From contig NZ_KL370785.1 of the NCBI RefSeq assembly GCF_000701485.1, forward strand, positions 312,957-376,956: a stretch of DNA of 64,000 bases, written 5' to 3'. A program made the position numbers and the translations under genes. The notes under the pieces are model-generated. The model had not been told where the DNA came from and did not search any database. It saw only the letters and a program-made list of their open reading frames with translations. The first letter of the stretch is position 1. Every line of letters starts with the position of its first letter. The DNA is from Mycoplasmopsis sturni DSM 22021 (GTDB lineage Bacteria > Bacillota_I > Bacilli_A > Mycoplasmatales > Metamycoplasmataceae). This document shows positions 13,401 to 23,586 of the stretch, piece after piece.

Positions 13401-13509
13401 TATTATTTTTGTTATTTTTTTGTTCTTCGGTAGAACCTTGTGAAACACAAGAAACTAGCGAAAGTGGAACTAATGGAGTTAGTAACAATAATTTAGAAAG
13501 TTTCTTCAT
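10414..13509 (-). CDS. Large surface lipoprotein, paralog of the 5380-8451 gene
   Basis: This gene encodes 1,031 residues with a lipoprotein signal peptide; the lipobox LVSC puts the acylated Cys at residue 21. The rest is helical, Lys/Glu/Asn-rich and open throughout with TGA as Trp. It matches the 5380-8451 protein over its length: PVLSNWYKKGY near the N-terminus, YSPKEA, FFSDAGF, EANKKLIKNY, ITLEESKEF and GFQPNDLVNF close to the C-terminus. AAAGG lies upstream of ATG 13509, and a terminator-like hairpin (13526-13553) comes just before that. Function unknown; probably a surface protein from the same duplication. Confidence 0.85.
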
Positions 13510-13525
13510 ATATTCCTTTCAAAAT

Positions 13526-13553
13526 AAAAAGTGCATAGAACTATGCACTTTTT
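13526..13553 (-). terminator. Terminator-like hairpin directly upstream of the 10414-13509 lipoprotein
   Basis: The palindrome AAAAAGTGCATAG-AA-CTATGCACTTTTT reads on the minus strand as a hairpin followed by a U-rich run and then, within 10 nt, the Shine-Dalgarno sequence of the lipoprotein. It could terminate the small upstream gene (13586-13756) and attenuate the lipoprotein. It mirrors the hairpin before the paralog at 8451. Confidence 0.7.
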
Positions 13554-13585
13554 TAGTTATTTAATCAAATTTCTTAAAAAATCAC

Positions 13586-13756
13586 TTAAAAAGTTAGCAT
13601 GTTTTTCTGTTTTAAAAAAGTATTCTTGTAGTTAGCAATCTTATTGAAAAGTGAAACTGCAATAATGTTCATTTTAAAAATAGGCATAGCAAAAATAGCA
13701 ACTGTCATTTTAGCAGTTGCTTCATAACCATGATTGAAATTCAATTTCTGGTTCAT
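13586..13756 (-). CDS. Small hypothetical protein (56 aa) upstream of the lipoprotein
   Basis: A 56-residue frame starts MNQKLNFNHGYEATAK and contains one hydrophobic stretch (about residues 17-38). AAAGGAG lies 6 nt before ATG 13756, which is a strong start signal, and a TATAAT box is present at 13788-13793. It may be a small membrane peptide, or a translated leader for the lipoprotein that follows after a hairpin. No family is recognised; AT-rich sequence can give frames this short by chance, but the start context argues for translation. Confidence 0.5.
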   Translation of the reverse strand: MNQKLNFNHGYEATAKMTVAIFAMPIFKMNIIAVSLFNKIANYKNTFLKQKNMLTF

Positions 13757-13787
13757 TTTTTGCTCCTTTGGTGAATCATCATTATGA

Positions 13788-13793
13788 ATTATA
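13788..13793 (-). promoter_or_regulatory. Putative -10 box for the 13756 small gene and the lipoprotein
   Basis: TATAAT on the minus strand, 31 nt before the ATG at 13756. No convincing -35 element is visible. This is the only good -10 I see between the PQ-loop gene terminators and the lipoprotein. Confidence 0.4.
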
Positions 13794-13856
13794 TATAAAA
13801 AACTTTTTTGGATTTAAAATTCAATTAAAATAAATTTCAAAAATAAATCAATAAAA

Positions 13857-13875
13857 AAGCGCATTTTTTGCGCTT
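13857..13875 (-). terminator. Second tandem terminator after the PQ-loop gene
   Basis: AAGCGCA-TTTTT-TGCGCTT hairpin (7 bp), followed on the minus strand by TTTTTT. It lies about 80 nt beyond the first hairpin after the PQ-loop gene. Confidence 0.6.
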
Positions 13876-13938
13876 AAAATAACTTTTTTTGAATATTTTA
13901 AATTAAAGTGAAATTTTTTTGTGCCCAAAGAAAATAAA

Positions 13939-13961
13939 AAATATCTAACAAGAGATATTTT
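13939..13961 (-). terminator. Intrinsic terminator of the PQ-loop gene
   Basis: AAATATCT/AGATATTT hairpin with a 6-nt loop and a T run on the minus strand, just after the stop at 13973. Confidence 0.65.
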
Positions 13962-13972
13962 AAATCAATCAA

Positions 13973-14692
13973 TTACGCTTGAAAATTTGGCATTGCTTCT
14001 TTATTTTTATAAACATCCTCAAATGTTTTATAAAGTTGAAATCCATATAAAGCAAGGGAAATACATTGTCAAATTAATCCACCGATTAATTCAGGGGTTG
14101 ATCCATATTTAACCATACTTAAAATTCAAAAAGTAATTCATGCAAGGTTATTAACTTCAAAAAGGGCAAACATCATCGGAGAAACCCCTTTTCAATTTTT
14201 TGTCTTAATTGAAGTATAAAGTTGTGGAGCAAATGAAAAAGTCGTAAATCCAGGTGCAACTAAAGAAAATACTACATTAGCCTGCGCTGAAATTCTCATT
14301 GTTGGAATTTTGTAATAAAGAATTGTAAAAATGATTCCGACAATTCAAGTAGCAATTACTCCGGCAGCAGCCCCTAATCTTTTAATTAAAAATTTTGGGT
14401 CATTATTAGGTTTGAATTTATAGTGGTAAAGAAGGTAAGTCATAACTCCATTAAGAAGAAGCGAAATACCATCAGCAATAACAATGTTTTGTAATTTTCA
14501 AGGGTTGGATTGTTCAGTTAAGACACCAAAAAGGCATCAAAGAAGAATTCCTAAGTGGAAAATTCAAAAAGAATAAAAATTAACTTTTTTTGTTTCTTTT
14601 TCTCTTAGAAGCTTATAAAGTTGCGGAATTGATAACGAAATCGTAATCACAACCGTGGCTCAACTGAATATTTCTAAAAATGTTTCTAACAT
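13973..14692 (-). CDS. PQ-loop repeat membrane protein
   Basis: The 239-residue frame is open with TGA as Trp and very hydrophobic, with about seven membrane segments. Two PQ-loop signatures are visible: SIPQLYKLLREKETKKVNF near residues 21-40 and SFAPQLYTSIKTKNWKGVS in the second half, each followed by a helix, the arrangement of PQ-loop/SWEET-like small-solute carriers. The substrate cannot be told from sequence. AAAGG lies very close to ATG 14692. It is divergent from mnmE, whose start is 67 nt away, so the two promoters share that gap. Confidence 0.8.
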
Positions 14693-14747
14693 ACCTTTAT
14701 AATTTTACCAATTTCAAGTAAAATTTTAAGTTTTTAAATTTAAGCGG

Positions 14748-14753
14748 TAAAAT
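14748..14753 (+). promoter_or_regulatory. -10 box of mnmE, probably leaderless
   Basis: TAAAAT lies 6 nt before the mnmE ATG and no Shine-Dalgarno sequence is present, so transcription would start at or next to the start codon. Confidence 0.5.
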
Positions 14754-14759
14754 TGAAAT

Positions 14760-16133
14760 ATGTTTGATAATATTGCTGCTATTTCATCAGGAATGCATAT
14801 GAACCAACCAATTTCAATTGTGCGTTTATCTGGTCCTGATGCTGTTGAAATAATTAAAAAAATTTATAAAGGTAAAATTGGAAGCGATCATCAGATTACT
14901 TACGGACACATTTGAGATTTTGCTAACAACCAAGTAATAGATGAAGTGCTTGTGATGTGATTTGTCGGCTCTAACAAGGACGGGAAAATTGTTTATAACA
15001 ATTATGTTGGAGAGCCCTTAATTGAAATTAATTGTCATGGCGGAATTGTTGTAACTAATTTAATTTTGGAATTACTACTCAAAAACGGTGCTCGTTTAGC
15101 TGAACCAGGTGAATTTACTAAACGTGCTTTTTTAAATGGGAAAATGGATTTAGTTAAAGCAAATGCTATTCATGATTTAATTTTTGCACAAACCTCTTTA
15201 CAAGCAAAAGGAGCGATTAACAAATTCAACGGAAAAACTTCAACATTAATTGATAATTTAACCAATGAAATTTCCTATACCATTGGTCTATGCGAAGTTA
15301 ATATCGACTACCCTGAATATCTTGATCCAATTTACACATCTGCAACGGCAACCCAAGAAAGGATTCTTAAACGCTTAAAAGAACACGTAAATGCTTTAAA
15401 TGAAATTGTTCAAGTCTCAGAAAGTGCTCGTTATATTTTTGAAGGTGTTAAAGTTGCTTTGGTTGGAAAACCCAATGTTGGAAAAAGTTCACTTTTAAAT
15501 GCTTTACTTGCAGAAGATAAGGCTATTGTTACTGATATTGCTGGAACTACAAGAGATATCATCGAAGCATCTTACCAAATTAAAGGCATGCTCTTTAAAT
15601 TGGTTGATACAGCCGGAATTCGCAAGACTAACGAAAAAATCGAAAGTTTAGGAATCGAAAAATCATTCCAGCAAATTGAACAAGCTGATTTAGTAGTTCA
15701 CTTATTAGATCCAAATCAACCTTGAGATGACTTTGACTCTCAAATTCAAAATTTAGCTAATCAAAAAAATAAAATTTACTTACAAGTGATGAACAAGAGC
15801 GACTTAACAAATGAACGCCCTTTTGAAAATGCACTAACTGTTTCAGCCAAAGAAAACAAAATTGATCAACTTGAGGAAGCCCTAGTTAAAAATTTTGAAC
15901 ACATTAATTTATTAGACGAAAAAATCATTGCTAACACAAGGCAACTATCACTAATTAAGCAAGCACAAGAATTAATTCAAAATGCTTATGAACAAATGCA
16001 ACTAGGTTTAACATATGATGTAATTATTATTGATTTATACGCAGCTTGAGACGCACTAAAAAATGTGACCGGAGATGCTAATCGAGAGGATTTATTAGAC
16101 GATATGTTCAGCACATTCTGTTTAGGGAAGTAA
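14760..16133 (+). CDS. mnmE: tRNA uridine-5-carboxymethylaminomethyl modification GTPase MnmE
   Basis: MnmE works with MnmG to build the cmnm5 group on wobble U34 of tRNAs. The 457-residue protein has the N-terminal dimerisation domain ([26 protein letters not shown]), a central G domain with GKPNVGKSS (about residues 236-244), DTAG and the NKSD specificity motif, and the C-terminal FCLGK that holds the catalytic Cys. The partner gene mnmG is in the same window at 52723. ATG 14760 lacks a Shine-Dalgarno sequence. tatD follows after 2 nt. Confidence 0.97.
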
Positions 16134-16135
16134 AT

Positions 16136-16924
16136 ATGGGAAAAAAGAGAAATAAATTTGTCGACGCACACAATCATTTAACACAGGAATTTTATCCAGA
16201 ATGAGTAATTGATGAAATTATCGATCAAGCTCAATTGCATAATATTGAATTTATGATTGTTAATGGAAGTTCACGAAAAAGAAATTTAGAAGTAATTGAA
16301 TTAGCTAAAAAGCATTCAATTGTTAAAGCCGCTATCGGTATTCATCCTGAAGATTTGCAACACGAAGATGATTATAAATTAGTTGAGGAATTAATTTGCC
16401 CAGAAATTGTGGGAATTGGGGAAATTGGCCTTGATTATTACTACCAAGAAGGGCCAAACCGAGAATTGCAACTTAAAGCTTTAGAAAATCAGTTAAAGCT
16501 AGCGCAAAAACACAATTTACCAGTAGTAATGCACATTCGTGATAAAGAAGGATCTTGAGAAGCATATCAAGATGCCTTTGACTTATTAAGTAAATATAAA
16601 GTAAGATCAATGCTTCATACTTTTGCTGGTAATTTAGAATGAGCTCAAAAATTTATGCAATTGGATACTTATTTTTCATTTAGTGGAGTTGTAACATTTG
16701 GAAGTTCAGAAGAAACTAGAAAAGTAATTGACTTCTTGCCAGTTGAAAGAATTTTAACCGAAACAGATGCTCCATATTTACGTGTACACCCATATTCAGG
16801 ACAAAAAAATGAACCTAATACCGTTTTATTTGTTGCATATTATATTGCTGGATTAAAAAAAATAGGGATGGATAAATTTGTAGATAGAGTCAATCGTAAT
16901 TTAAGGAATTTGTTTAAACTATAA
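16136..16924 (+). CDS. tatD: TatD family metal-dependent hydrolase
   Basis: TatD proteins are metal-dependent deoxyribonucleases of the amidohydrolase fold. The 262-residue product has the metal-binding motifs in order: DAHNHL at the N-terminus, GIHPE, GEIGLDYY, MHIRD, HTFAG and ETDAPYL. It lies between mnmE and rsmA; its TAA overlaps the rsmA ATG by one base (TAATG), so the two are translationally coupled. The tatD-rsmA order is common in Firmicutes and mycoplasmas. Confidence 0.93.
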
Positions 16925-17700
16925 TGAAGAAAGAAATTTATGCCAAAAAACATTTTGGACAAAATTTTTTAAATGACCAAAATGTTTTAAACAAAATTAT
17001 TAATGTTTTTGATTTTACTAATTGTAATGTTTTAGAAATAGGTCCTGGTAGAGGTGCTCTTACTAAAAAATTGGTAGAAAAAGCCAAAAATGTTTTGTGT
17101 TACGAAATTGACTTAGATATGGTTAAAATCTTAGAAAAAGAATTTCTAAATCAAGAAAATATTCAAATTATTCATCAAGATTTTCTAGAAGCTAATTTAA
17201 CTAATTTACCTAAATCTTACTTAATCGCAAACATCCCCTATTACATTACTACTGACATTTTGTTTAAAATTTTTGACCATAAAGATAAGTTTGATGGTGT
17301 ACTTTTGATGGTACAAAAAGAAGTTGCTCAAAGAATGGCCGCAGCTAAAAATACCTCCGAATACTCTAAATTATCTGTTTCATGTCAATACTTAGCTCAA
17401 ACAAAATTAGAATTTGTCGTTAAAGCATCAAGTTTCAATCCGGCTCCCAAGGTCGATTCGGCCATTATTTCCTTAAAATTTCACGATAATATCTCAATTG
17501 AAGATTGAAAATTAATTAAAGACTTTTTTAAATTAGTATTTTCAAATCGAAGAAAAAAACTCAGCTTTGCTTTATCTAGTTATTATTCTAAAAATCAAAT
17601 TCAACAAGCTTATCAAAATTTAAATCTTCCAGAAAATATTAGAATTCAACAATTAGATATTAAGCAAATTGTTGATTTATTTGAACAATTAAAAATGTAA
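16924..17700 (+). CDS. rsmA: 16S rRNA (adenine1518/1519-N6)-dimethyltransferase RsmA (KsgA)
   Basis: RsmA dimethylates two adjacent adenines in the 3' terminal helix of 16S rRNA with SAM, a late check of 30S assembly. The 258-residue product has AKKHFGQNFLND (residues 7-18), the SAM motif EIGPGRG (38-44), and the catalytic NIPYY (103-107). Loss of it gives kasugamycin resistance in other bacteria. It is the last gene of mnmE-tatD-rsmA, and a GACACA/TGTGTC terminator follows directly. Confidence 0.97.
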
Positions 17701-17728
17701 AAAATGACACATATTTGTGTCTTTTTTT
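17701..17728 (+). terminator. Intrinsic terminator of mnmE-tatD-rsmA
   Basis: GACACA-TATT-TGTGTC hairpin followed by seven T, immediately after the rsmA stop codon. Confidence 0.85.
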
Positions 17729-18086
17729 ATTTCATTTATAAAAGATTCAAAACAATTGCAAAAGATTTTAACATGGTAGAAAAATTAATCTTGATTTTGT
17801 TCTAAACAAAGATCTTTTTTACTTTTAGTTATAAATTTTTCTTTAAGTAGAAATTTTTTAATAATAAAATAGACTCCTAAAAACCGAGATCTTGTGATTT
17901 TTTTAAAAAATGTTTTCATATTTACCAGTTAAAAAATTGGTTTTTAGGTAAAGGCTGTCTTTATTAAAAATTAAAAGAGTATAATTTATATGCATTCATG
18001 CTTATTAAAGTTCAATGCGATGATATTAATAAAAATAAATACGATTCAAAATAAGATTTTAGAAAGGAAAAAAATTCAGTTTTAAA
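17729..18086. other. 358-nt intergenic region
   Basis: I see no convincing gene here. It contains a weak 44-codon minus-strand frame (listed as rejected), and close to its right end the promoter and leader of the AEC transporter: TATAAT at 17980-17985 and AGAAAGGA at 18061-18068. Confidence 0.5.
17980..17985 (+). promoter_or_regulatory. -10 box of the AEC transporter/dehydrogenase operon
   Basis: TATAAT about 100 nt before the ATG at 18087, which leaves a leader of roughly 95 nt. No clear -35 element. Confidence 0.5.
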
Positions 18087-19187
18087 ATGAATGATATTTT
18101 AAAAACATTACAATTAACATTATCCGAAACTGGTTTTTGAGGTGCTGTTATTTCCACCATTGTGATTATCGGTATCGGTTATGTATTAACAAAAGCAAAA
18201 ATCATCAAACCTGAATGAAAAGGCTCTTTGAACTCTATTGTTTTAAAAATTGCCCTTCCTGCTTTAGCTATTTCAGGATTTATGAAAAACATAACAATTG
18301 GACAGCTTCAAGAGCAGGGAATTATCCTTGGGGTATCATTTGCTTTTTATGTTTTATTATGTGTAGTAGCCTTCTTGTTCACTACATATGGTTCTCATTT
18401 AATTCCAAACAGATTTAAAGTAAATATTGATGGAACTGTAGCTCAAAGTGAATCAAGAGCTTTAGTAACATGAATGATGCTTATTTTCGGAAGTATCACA
18501 TTCTTTGGTCTTCCAATTATCAATGCTGTTTCTCCAAAAGGAATTCTTTCAGCAAATATTTGAACTATTCCATATAGAATTTTTCTTTACTCATACTGTT
18601 TTATGGTTATGGCAGGGCTAAAATTTGACCGCAATAATATTACAAAATCACTCAAAACCGCATTTATGAACCCTATTGTTATTGCAACGTTTGTAGGTAT
18701 TGTCTTATGAATGACGCAATTAATTCCTGGGGCTAACCTATTTGGTAAAAACTTTACTAAAGGCTCAAATGGATGATTTAATTTATCAGTAACAATGCCA
18801 TATTTATACACACCAATTAGTACATTAGGTAGATTGGCAAGTCCACTTGTATGAATTTCAATTGGTATTACCCTAGCTGTTTCAAATATCAAAAAAGCAG
18901 TTTCTTCGCCTGCAGTATGAATTTTTTCAGCACTTAAGCTTATTGCAATTCCACTTGTTGTCTTCTTAATATTTTTAGGATTAAACCGTGGAGGGTTAGT
19001 ATCTATAGATAGCGCTATTGCTATGGTTATCTTTGCAGCCACCCCTCCAGCAACTGTTGTAATTGCATATGCAATGCAGTATAAACGACACGAGGAATAT
19101 GCAGTTCAATGTTCCGCACTTACTACTTTATTAGCGGTTGTTGCAATTCCATTGTGAATTATTATTTGTAAATTAGCATTTGTCTAA
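18087..19187 (+). CDS. AEC family transporter (auxin efflux carrier fold)
   Basis: The 366-residue protein is highly hydrophobic with about ten membrane segments. The N-terminal GYVLTKAKIIKPEWKGSLN stretch, followed by KIALPALAISGF, and the C-terminal FAATPPATVVIAYAMQY are typical of AEC carriers (MleP/YfdV type). In lactic bacteria members carry malate or related organic acids. The D-2-hydroxyacid dehydrogenase 12 nt downstream suggests the pair handles lactate or another 2-hydroxy or 2-oxo acid (inference). AGAAAGGA is somewhat far (about 18 nt) from ATG 18087, but no other in-frame start is closer. Confidence 0.85.
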
Positions 19188-19199
19188 TTAGGAGAAAAT

Positions 19200-20189
19200 A
19201 TGAAAGTTATTTGTTTTGGTGTTCGTGATGTAGAAAAACCAATTTTTGAAAAATTTAACAAAAACTATAATTACGAACTTGAGCTTCGTTCAGAATCTTT
19301 GACCCCTGAAAATGTTGAAATTATCAAAGGATATGACGCTATTATTTGCCGCGCTAGTGACAAAGTTAATCGAGAAGTATTAACTAAAGCCAAGGAATAC
19401 GGTATTAATTATGTTTTAACAAGAACTGTCGGTGTAGATCATATGGACCTAGAAGCAATGCACGAGCTAGGAATCCAAGGAGCAAGAGTTCCTAGTTATT
19501 CACCAACAGCTATTTCTGAATTAGCCGTTTCAATGGCTTTAACACTATCAAGAAGAAGTGTTTATTTTGCATCAAAAGCAGCTTTACAATACAATTATCA
19601 AATTCTTCCTGAAGGTTTTGCCAAAGAAATGAAAAACTCTGTTGTAGGAATCATTGGTACAGGTAGAATTGGTTTAGAAAGCGCAAAAATGTTTAAAGGG
19701 CTAGGGGCTAAAGTTTTAGGTTTTGACCCATATCCAAACCCTAATGCAAATGGAGTTATTGAATATGTTACCCTTGAAGAACTTTTGGCACACTCTGATA
19801 TAGTTTCTATTCACATGCCTTATATTAAAGGTAAAAATGATAAAATGATCAATGCTGAATTTATTTCTAAAATGAAAAATCAATCAATTTTAGTTAACAC
19901 AGCAAGAGGACAATTACAAGAAGAAAAAGCTATTTTAGATGGTCTTAAAAGCGGGAAATTATATGCAGCAGCTCTTGATGTATTTTACGATGAGAAACTT
20001 TATTTTGGCAAAAAACTAACTCAAATCCAAGACCCTGTTGTCAAAGAATTAATAGATATGTTCCCAAGAGTAATGACTACACCTCATATCGGAAGTTATA
20101 CTGATGAAGCAGTAGCCAACATGGTTGAAATTTCATACCAAAACTTAAAAGATTTATCTTCTAACATTGAATCTAAAAATAAAATTTAA
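19200..20189 (+). CDS. D-2-hydroxyacid dehydrogenase (D-lactate dehydrogenase-like)
   Basis: This NAD-dependent enzyme of 329 residues probably interconverts a 2-oxo acid and a D-2-hydroxy acid, most likely pyruvate and D-lactate. The Rossmann motif GIIGTGRIG lies near residue 150; the catalytic Arg is in NTARGQ, the Glu in the segment after ALDVFYDE, and the His in TPHIGSYTDEA. The long DVFYDEKLYFGK loop is typical of D-LDH. GGAGAA precedes the start, and it is co-transcribed with the AEC transporter. A strong terminator follows. Confidence 0.9.
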   Translation: MKVICFGVRDVEKPIFEKFNKNYNYELELRSESLTPENVEIIKGYDAIICRASDKVNREVLTKAKEYGINYVLTRTVGVDHMDLEAMHELGIQGARVPSYSPTAISELAVSMALTLSRRSVYFASKAALQYNYQILPEGFAKEMKNSVVGIIGTGRIGLESAKMFKGLGAKVLGFDPYPNPNANGVIEYVTLEELLAHSDIVSIHMPYIKGKNDKMINAEFISKMKNQSILVNTARGQLQEEKAILDGLKSGKLYAAALDVFYDEKLYFGKKLTQIQDPVVKELIDMFPRVMTTPHIGSYTDEAVANMVEISYQNLKDLSSNIESKNKI

Positions 20190-20204
20190 TGATCTTGAAA
20201 ACAA

Positions 20205-20231
20205 AAACAACTCATTTAGAGTTGTTTTTTT
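20205..20231 (+). terminator. Terminator of the AEC transporter/dehydrogenase operon
   Basis: AAACAACTC/GAGTTGTTT perfect 9-bp stem with a 5-nt loop and T run. Convergent with the ABC-2 permease gene. Confidence 0.85.
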
Positions 20232-20297
20232 ATGATTGTTAAGAAAATTAACCAAAAATCCTATAAAACTTTAGGTTAGTGAAGGTGTTTTGGTAAT

Positions 20298-21389
20298 TTA
20301 TTTTTGTTTTCTTGTATAAAGTTTGATTTTGTATAAGTAAACTTTTAAATTATCAAAAAAGTTAACAATAAAAAAGAACACAATAACAACACTCAAGCTA
20401 TAAACAAATGATTGTCAAAGTTCAATTGTTTGCCCAAATAAATGAATTGGATTATTACGTAAGACAATATCAAATGGTCCATCTTGCAACATAATAACAC
20501 GAATAATGTTACCTGCTTGAGTCGAAGGAAAGATTGAAGCAAATTCTTGAATTCAAACAGGAAGCGATTGTAAAGGAATGTATGCTCCAATAAAAAAACC
20601 ACCAATACTTGAAAAGACAGCTGAAATTAAGCTAAAAATATTATAGCTCTTAACTTTTGATAATAAAGTTGTAAAAATAAGGGAATTAATCAAACATGAA
20701 TAAAGTAATACCACTAATAATTTAACTGAACGTATAAAATCAATAGTAGCTACACTTTTTGCAGTTGTTTGATTTTTTATTTGCTCGACAACTTGATGAA
20801 TTTGAGTTTGAATATTTTGAATTTGCATTGCCAAACTTAAATTATCGCTTCCTTTTGCTGTGTTTTGCAATGTTTCTAATTGAGATTCTAAGCCAGCTAA
20901 ATAATTATAAAGATAATTAACATTTGTAGGATTTTCTACATAAAAACTCCCACGAATGCCTAAATAAGCCATATAAAATAAGAAAACAATTAATGTTTGT
21001 AAAAAGTTTACAGAAATATTAAAACTAAAATAACTAAGCTTAATTGAATATTTCCGAATCGGAGCAACCTCAAAATCATTGACTGTTCCACGTTCATTAT
21101 CAACAACAGTTACATTAGAAAGCGATAAAGCATTGGTAAATGTTGCCATAAGTAGTAAACCAACCCCCAGGAAGATATCCTGCATCACCCCTCTTTGCTG
21201 TTCACTAAAACCTTCAAGGTTACCAAAGATGGTTTTTCCAAATAAAATAAAGACAATAAAAACAATAATTGGTCCCATGAAAGTGAAGACAAGTCTTGTC
21301 TTTTCGTTGTAAAAGAGTTTAAAATGTCTCTTATATAAAACTCATGTCGAAATTAATGAATTAGTTTTTTGAACTTTATTGCGATTCAT
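20298..21389 (-). CDS. ABC-2 type transporter permease
   Basis: The 363-residue protein is the membrane subunit for the ATPase encoded just upstream. It starts MNRNKVQKTN, has a first membrane helix around residues 38-50, then a cluster of five helices typical of ABC-2 permeases. A soluble insertion (about residues 145-205, Gln/Asn-rich, possible coiled coil) lies between the halves. The conserved region GGFFIGAYIPLQSLPVWIQ, with UGA-encoded Trp, precedes the last helices. Its start overlaps the ATPase end by 14 nt. Drug, lipid or polysaccharide export is possible; the substrate is unknown. Confidence 0.87.
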
Positions 21390-22344
21390 TTTTCTCTCCT
21401 TTTGTTACTTTTAGAAATACTTCATCCATATCACCTTTAAAAATTTCAATTGTTTCAAAAATATTAATATACTGATTCAAAAACTCTTTGGCTTGATCAT
21501 AGTGTTGAAACTCTAATTCATAATACGAATTATCAACTAATTTAAATTTAACTGATTCTTTTTCAAAAATACTTTCAAATGTTTTATTTTCACTACTATA
21601 AACTTTAATTCTAGCAGGAGCGTATTTGTATTTTAGTTCAGCAGGCGTACCTGAAGCAAGAATTTTACCTTTAGAAATAATAATTGCTCGATTGCAATTA
21701 TTTGCTTCTTCCATATAGTGGGTTGTTAAAATAATTGTTAATTGTCTTTGTATTTGAATTTTTTCAAGAATTTCTCATACTAATTTTCTGGAGTTAGGGT
21801 CTAACCCGGTAGTTGGTTCATCTAAAAATAAAATTGATGGTTTATGAATTAGAGCCCTTGCAATATCAACTCTTCTTTTTTGACCCCCTGAAAGAGAACC
21901 ATATTTTTGATGTTGAAAATCCTTTAGTTCAAATTCCTCAATAATTTGAGCTACTACCTCTTTAATTTTTTGCCCTTTAAAATTTGATTGGTATAGTTGT
22001 GCTCTAAAATATAAGTTATCATAAACACTTAATTTAGTATCCATAATTGAATTTTGGAACACAATACCAATCTGGCTACGAATAAGATCGACATTAGAAA
22101 AACAATCTACACCATTAATTGTAATGCTTCCTGCATCAGCATTGAGTAATCCTAAAATAATATTTAAAGTTGTGCTTTTTCCAGCTCCATTAACACCTAA
22201 GAATCCAAATAATTCTCCTTTACGAACTGAAAGCGAAAGATTATCAACAGCAACTTTTTTACCAAATTTTTTTGTTAAATTTTTAATTTCAAGAATATTT
22301 TCTTTTGAAATAACAACATTATTTTTTGTCGATGTATTGTTCAT
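21376..22344 (-). CDS. ABC transporter ATP-binding protein (DrrA/ABC-2 exporter type)
   Basis: The 322-residue ATPase drives the permease encoded downstream. It has Walker A GVNGAGKST, signature LSGGQKRR, Walker B ILFLDEPTTGLDP and the switch His in TTHYMEEA, plus a C-terminal extension of about 100 residues like that in DrrA-type exporters. The ATG at 22344 lies inside the end of hpt (26-nt overlap) and has TAGGAG 7 nt upstream, which supports this start. The operon is dnk-hpt-ATPase-permease. Confidence 0.93.
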
Positions 22345-22870
22345 TTAAAACTCCTATGTAAGGTAAATTACGAAACTTTTCTTGATAATCCAAACCAAAA
22401 CCAACTAAAAAAGCATCAGGTACATCAAATCCATAAAAATCTGCTTTTAGATTTGTTTTACGTTTGAATTCTTTATTCATTAATGTCAAAATTTTAAGGC
22501 TTTTAGGCGATCTAGCTAATAATAGTTCTTTAATTTTATTTAAAGTAATTCCACTATCAATAATATCTTCAACAATGAGTACATCTTTATCTTGAATATC
22601 TTGACTTAGATCCATAATAATTTTAACTGAACCTGAAGAAGCATGACTTCCAGCATAGCTAGAAGCAGTCATAAAGTCAATTTGGTGATCCACTTCAACA
22701 CTTTTAATAAGTTGTGCCAAAAATGGAACAGAACCTTTTAAAAGACCAACTAAAATCAAATCTTGTGAATTTTTATAATTTTCATTAACTCAATCAGCGC
22801 ATTCACGAATTTTTTCCTCGATAAATTCTTGCGAAAAAAGGATTTTATCGATTCGATAATCTTTCTTCAT
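22319..22870 (-). CDS. hpt: Hypoxanthine phosphoribosyltransferase
   Basis: This purine salvage enzyme converts hypoxanthine or guanine with PRPP to IMP or GMP, essential in an organism that cannot make purines. The 183-residue protein shows LVGLLKGSVPF, the PRPP-binding loop VLIVEDIIDSGIT, and the C-terminal LVGFGLDYQEKFRNLPYIG. The start at 22870 is one base after the dnk stop, so expression is probably coupled to the deoxynucleoside kinase, another salvage enzyme. Confidence 0.95.
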
Positions 22871-22871
22871 T

Positions 22872-23528
22872 TTAAGATCTCCTTGCTTTATATTCTTCGA
22901 TTAAACTTAAAGCTTGTTGGTAAACTTCCTCTTCATTTTTGTCATTAGTATCAATAATTTTGTACTCAATTCCAAGATTTTTAGCAACTTCAATAAAAGT
23001 ATCTTTATAAACTGAATGCAATTCTTTAAAATAAGCTTCGTTAAGTTCGTAGTTATTAATTTCAACATCACGTCCACGTTTAAATAAACGATTTTTAAAA
23101 TTTTCAAAACTTACATCTAAAAAGATAGTAAATTCAGGCAATTCTTCTGAACTAATCATTTCCTTAAAAAGCGCCTTATAAGCCTTGAAAGATTTTTTGG
23201 GTAAGTTTTTAAGGTTTACTTGAGCAAAAACATAGTGTTCAGCACTAAAGCGGTCTAAAAACATAATATCTTGATTAGGATCTAAGTTTAATTGTTTAAA
23301 TTTATCACGTAATTTAGTCACTTGAGCTGTATGATTTTCAACAACATAAACTTGAAAACTCACATCAATATTGGGTTTTTGTTCGTAAAATCAACTTAAA
23401 TAAGTATTAAAAACTGTATCATCTTCCTCATACTCATTTAAAAGTAACGAATTAGGAAAATGAGATACTAATTTTTTAGATAAAGTACTCTTTCCGCTAC
23501 TAATCATTCCCGAAATACCTATTAACAT
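22872..23528 (-). CDS. Deoxynucleoside kinase (dAK/dGK-like)
   Basis: It phosphorylates imported deoxynucleosides to dNMPs. The 218-residue protein begins MLIGISGMISSGKST (P-loop GMISSGKS), carries the DRF motif (FLDRFSAEH) with the base-binding segment, and FKRGRDVE like the LID arginines of the family. AAGGAG precedes ATG 23528. It sits with hpt, a purine salvage gene. Which deoxynucleoside it prefers cannot be read from sequence; mycoplasma homologs act on deoxyadenosine or deoxyguanosine. Confidence 0.88.
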
Positions 23529-23560
23529 TTTGACTCCTTCATTTTCTAAATATATAAATA

Positions 23561-23586
23561 AAAAACTAGATTTGAGCTAGTTTTTA
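23561..23586 (-). terminator. Terminator of greA
   Basis: AAAAACTAG/CTAGTTTTT stem with a 7-nt loop; its upstream arm overlaps the greA stop codon. It separates greA from dnk. Confidence 0.8.

Noticed and set aside
17785-17919. 44-codon minus-strand frame (MKTFFKKITRSRF...)
   Set aside because: No Shine-Dalgarno sequence or promoter is seen and no family is recognised; expected by chance in an AT-rich intergenic stretch.
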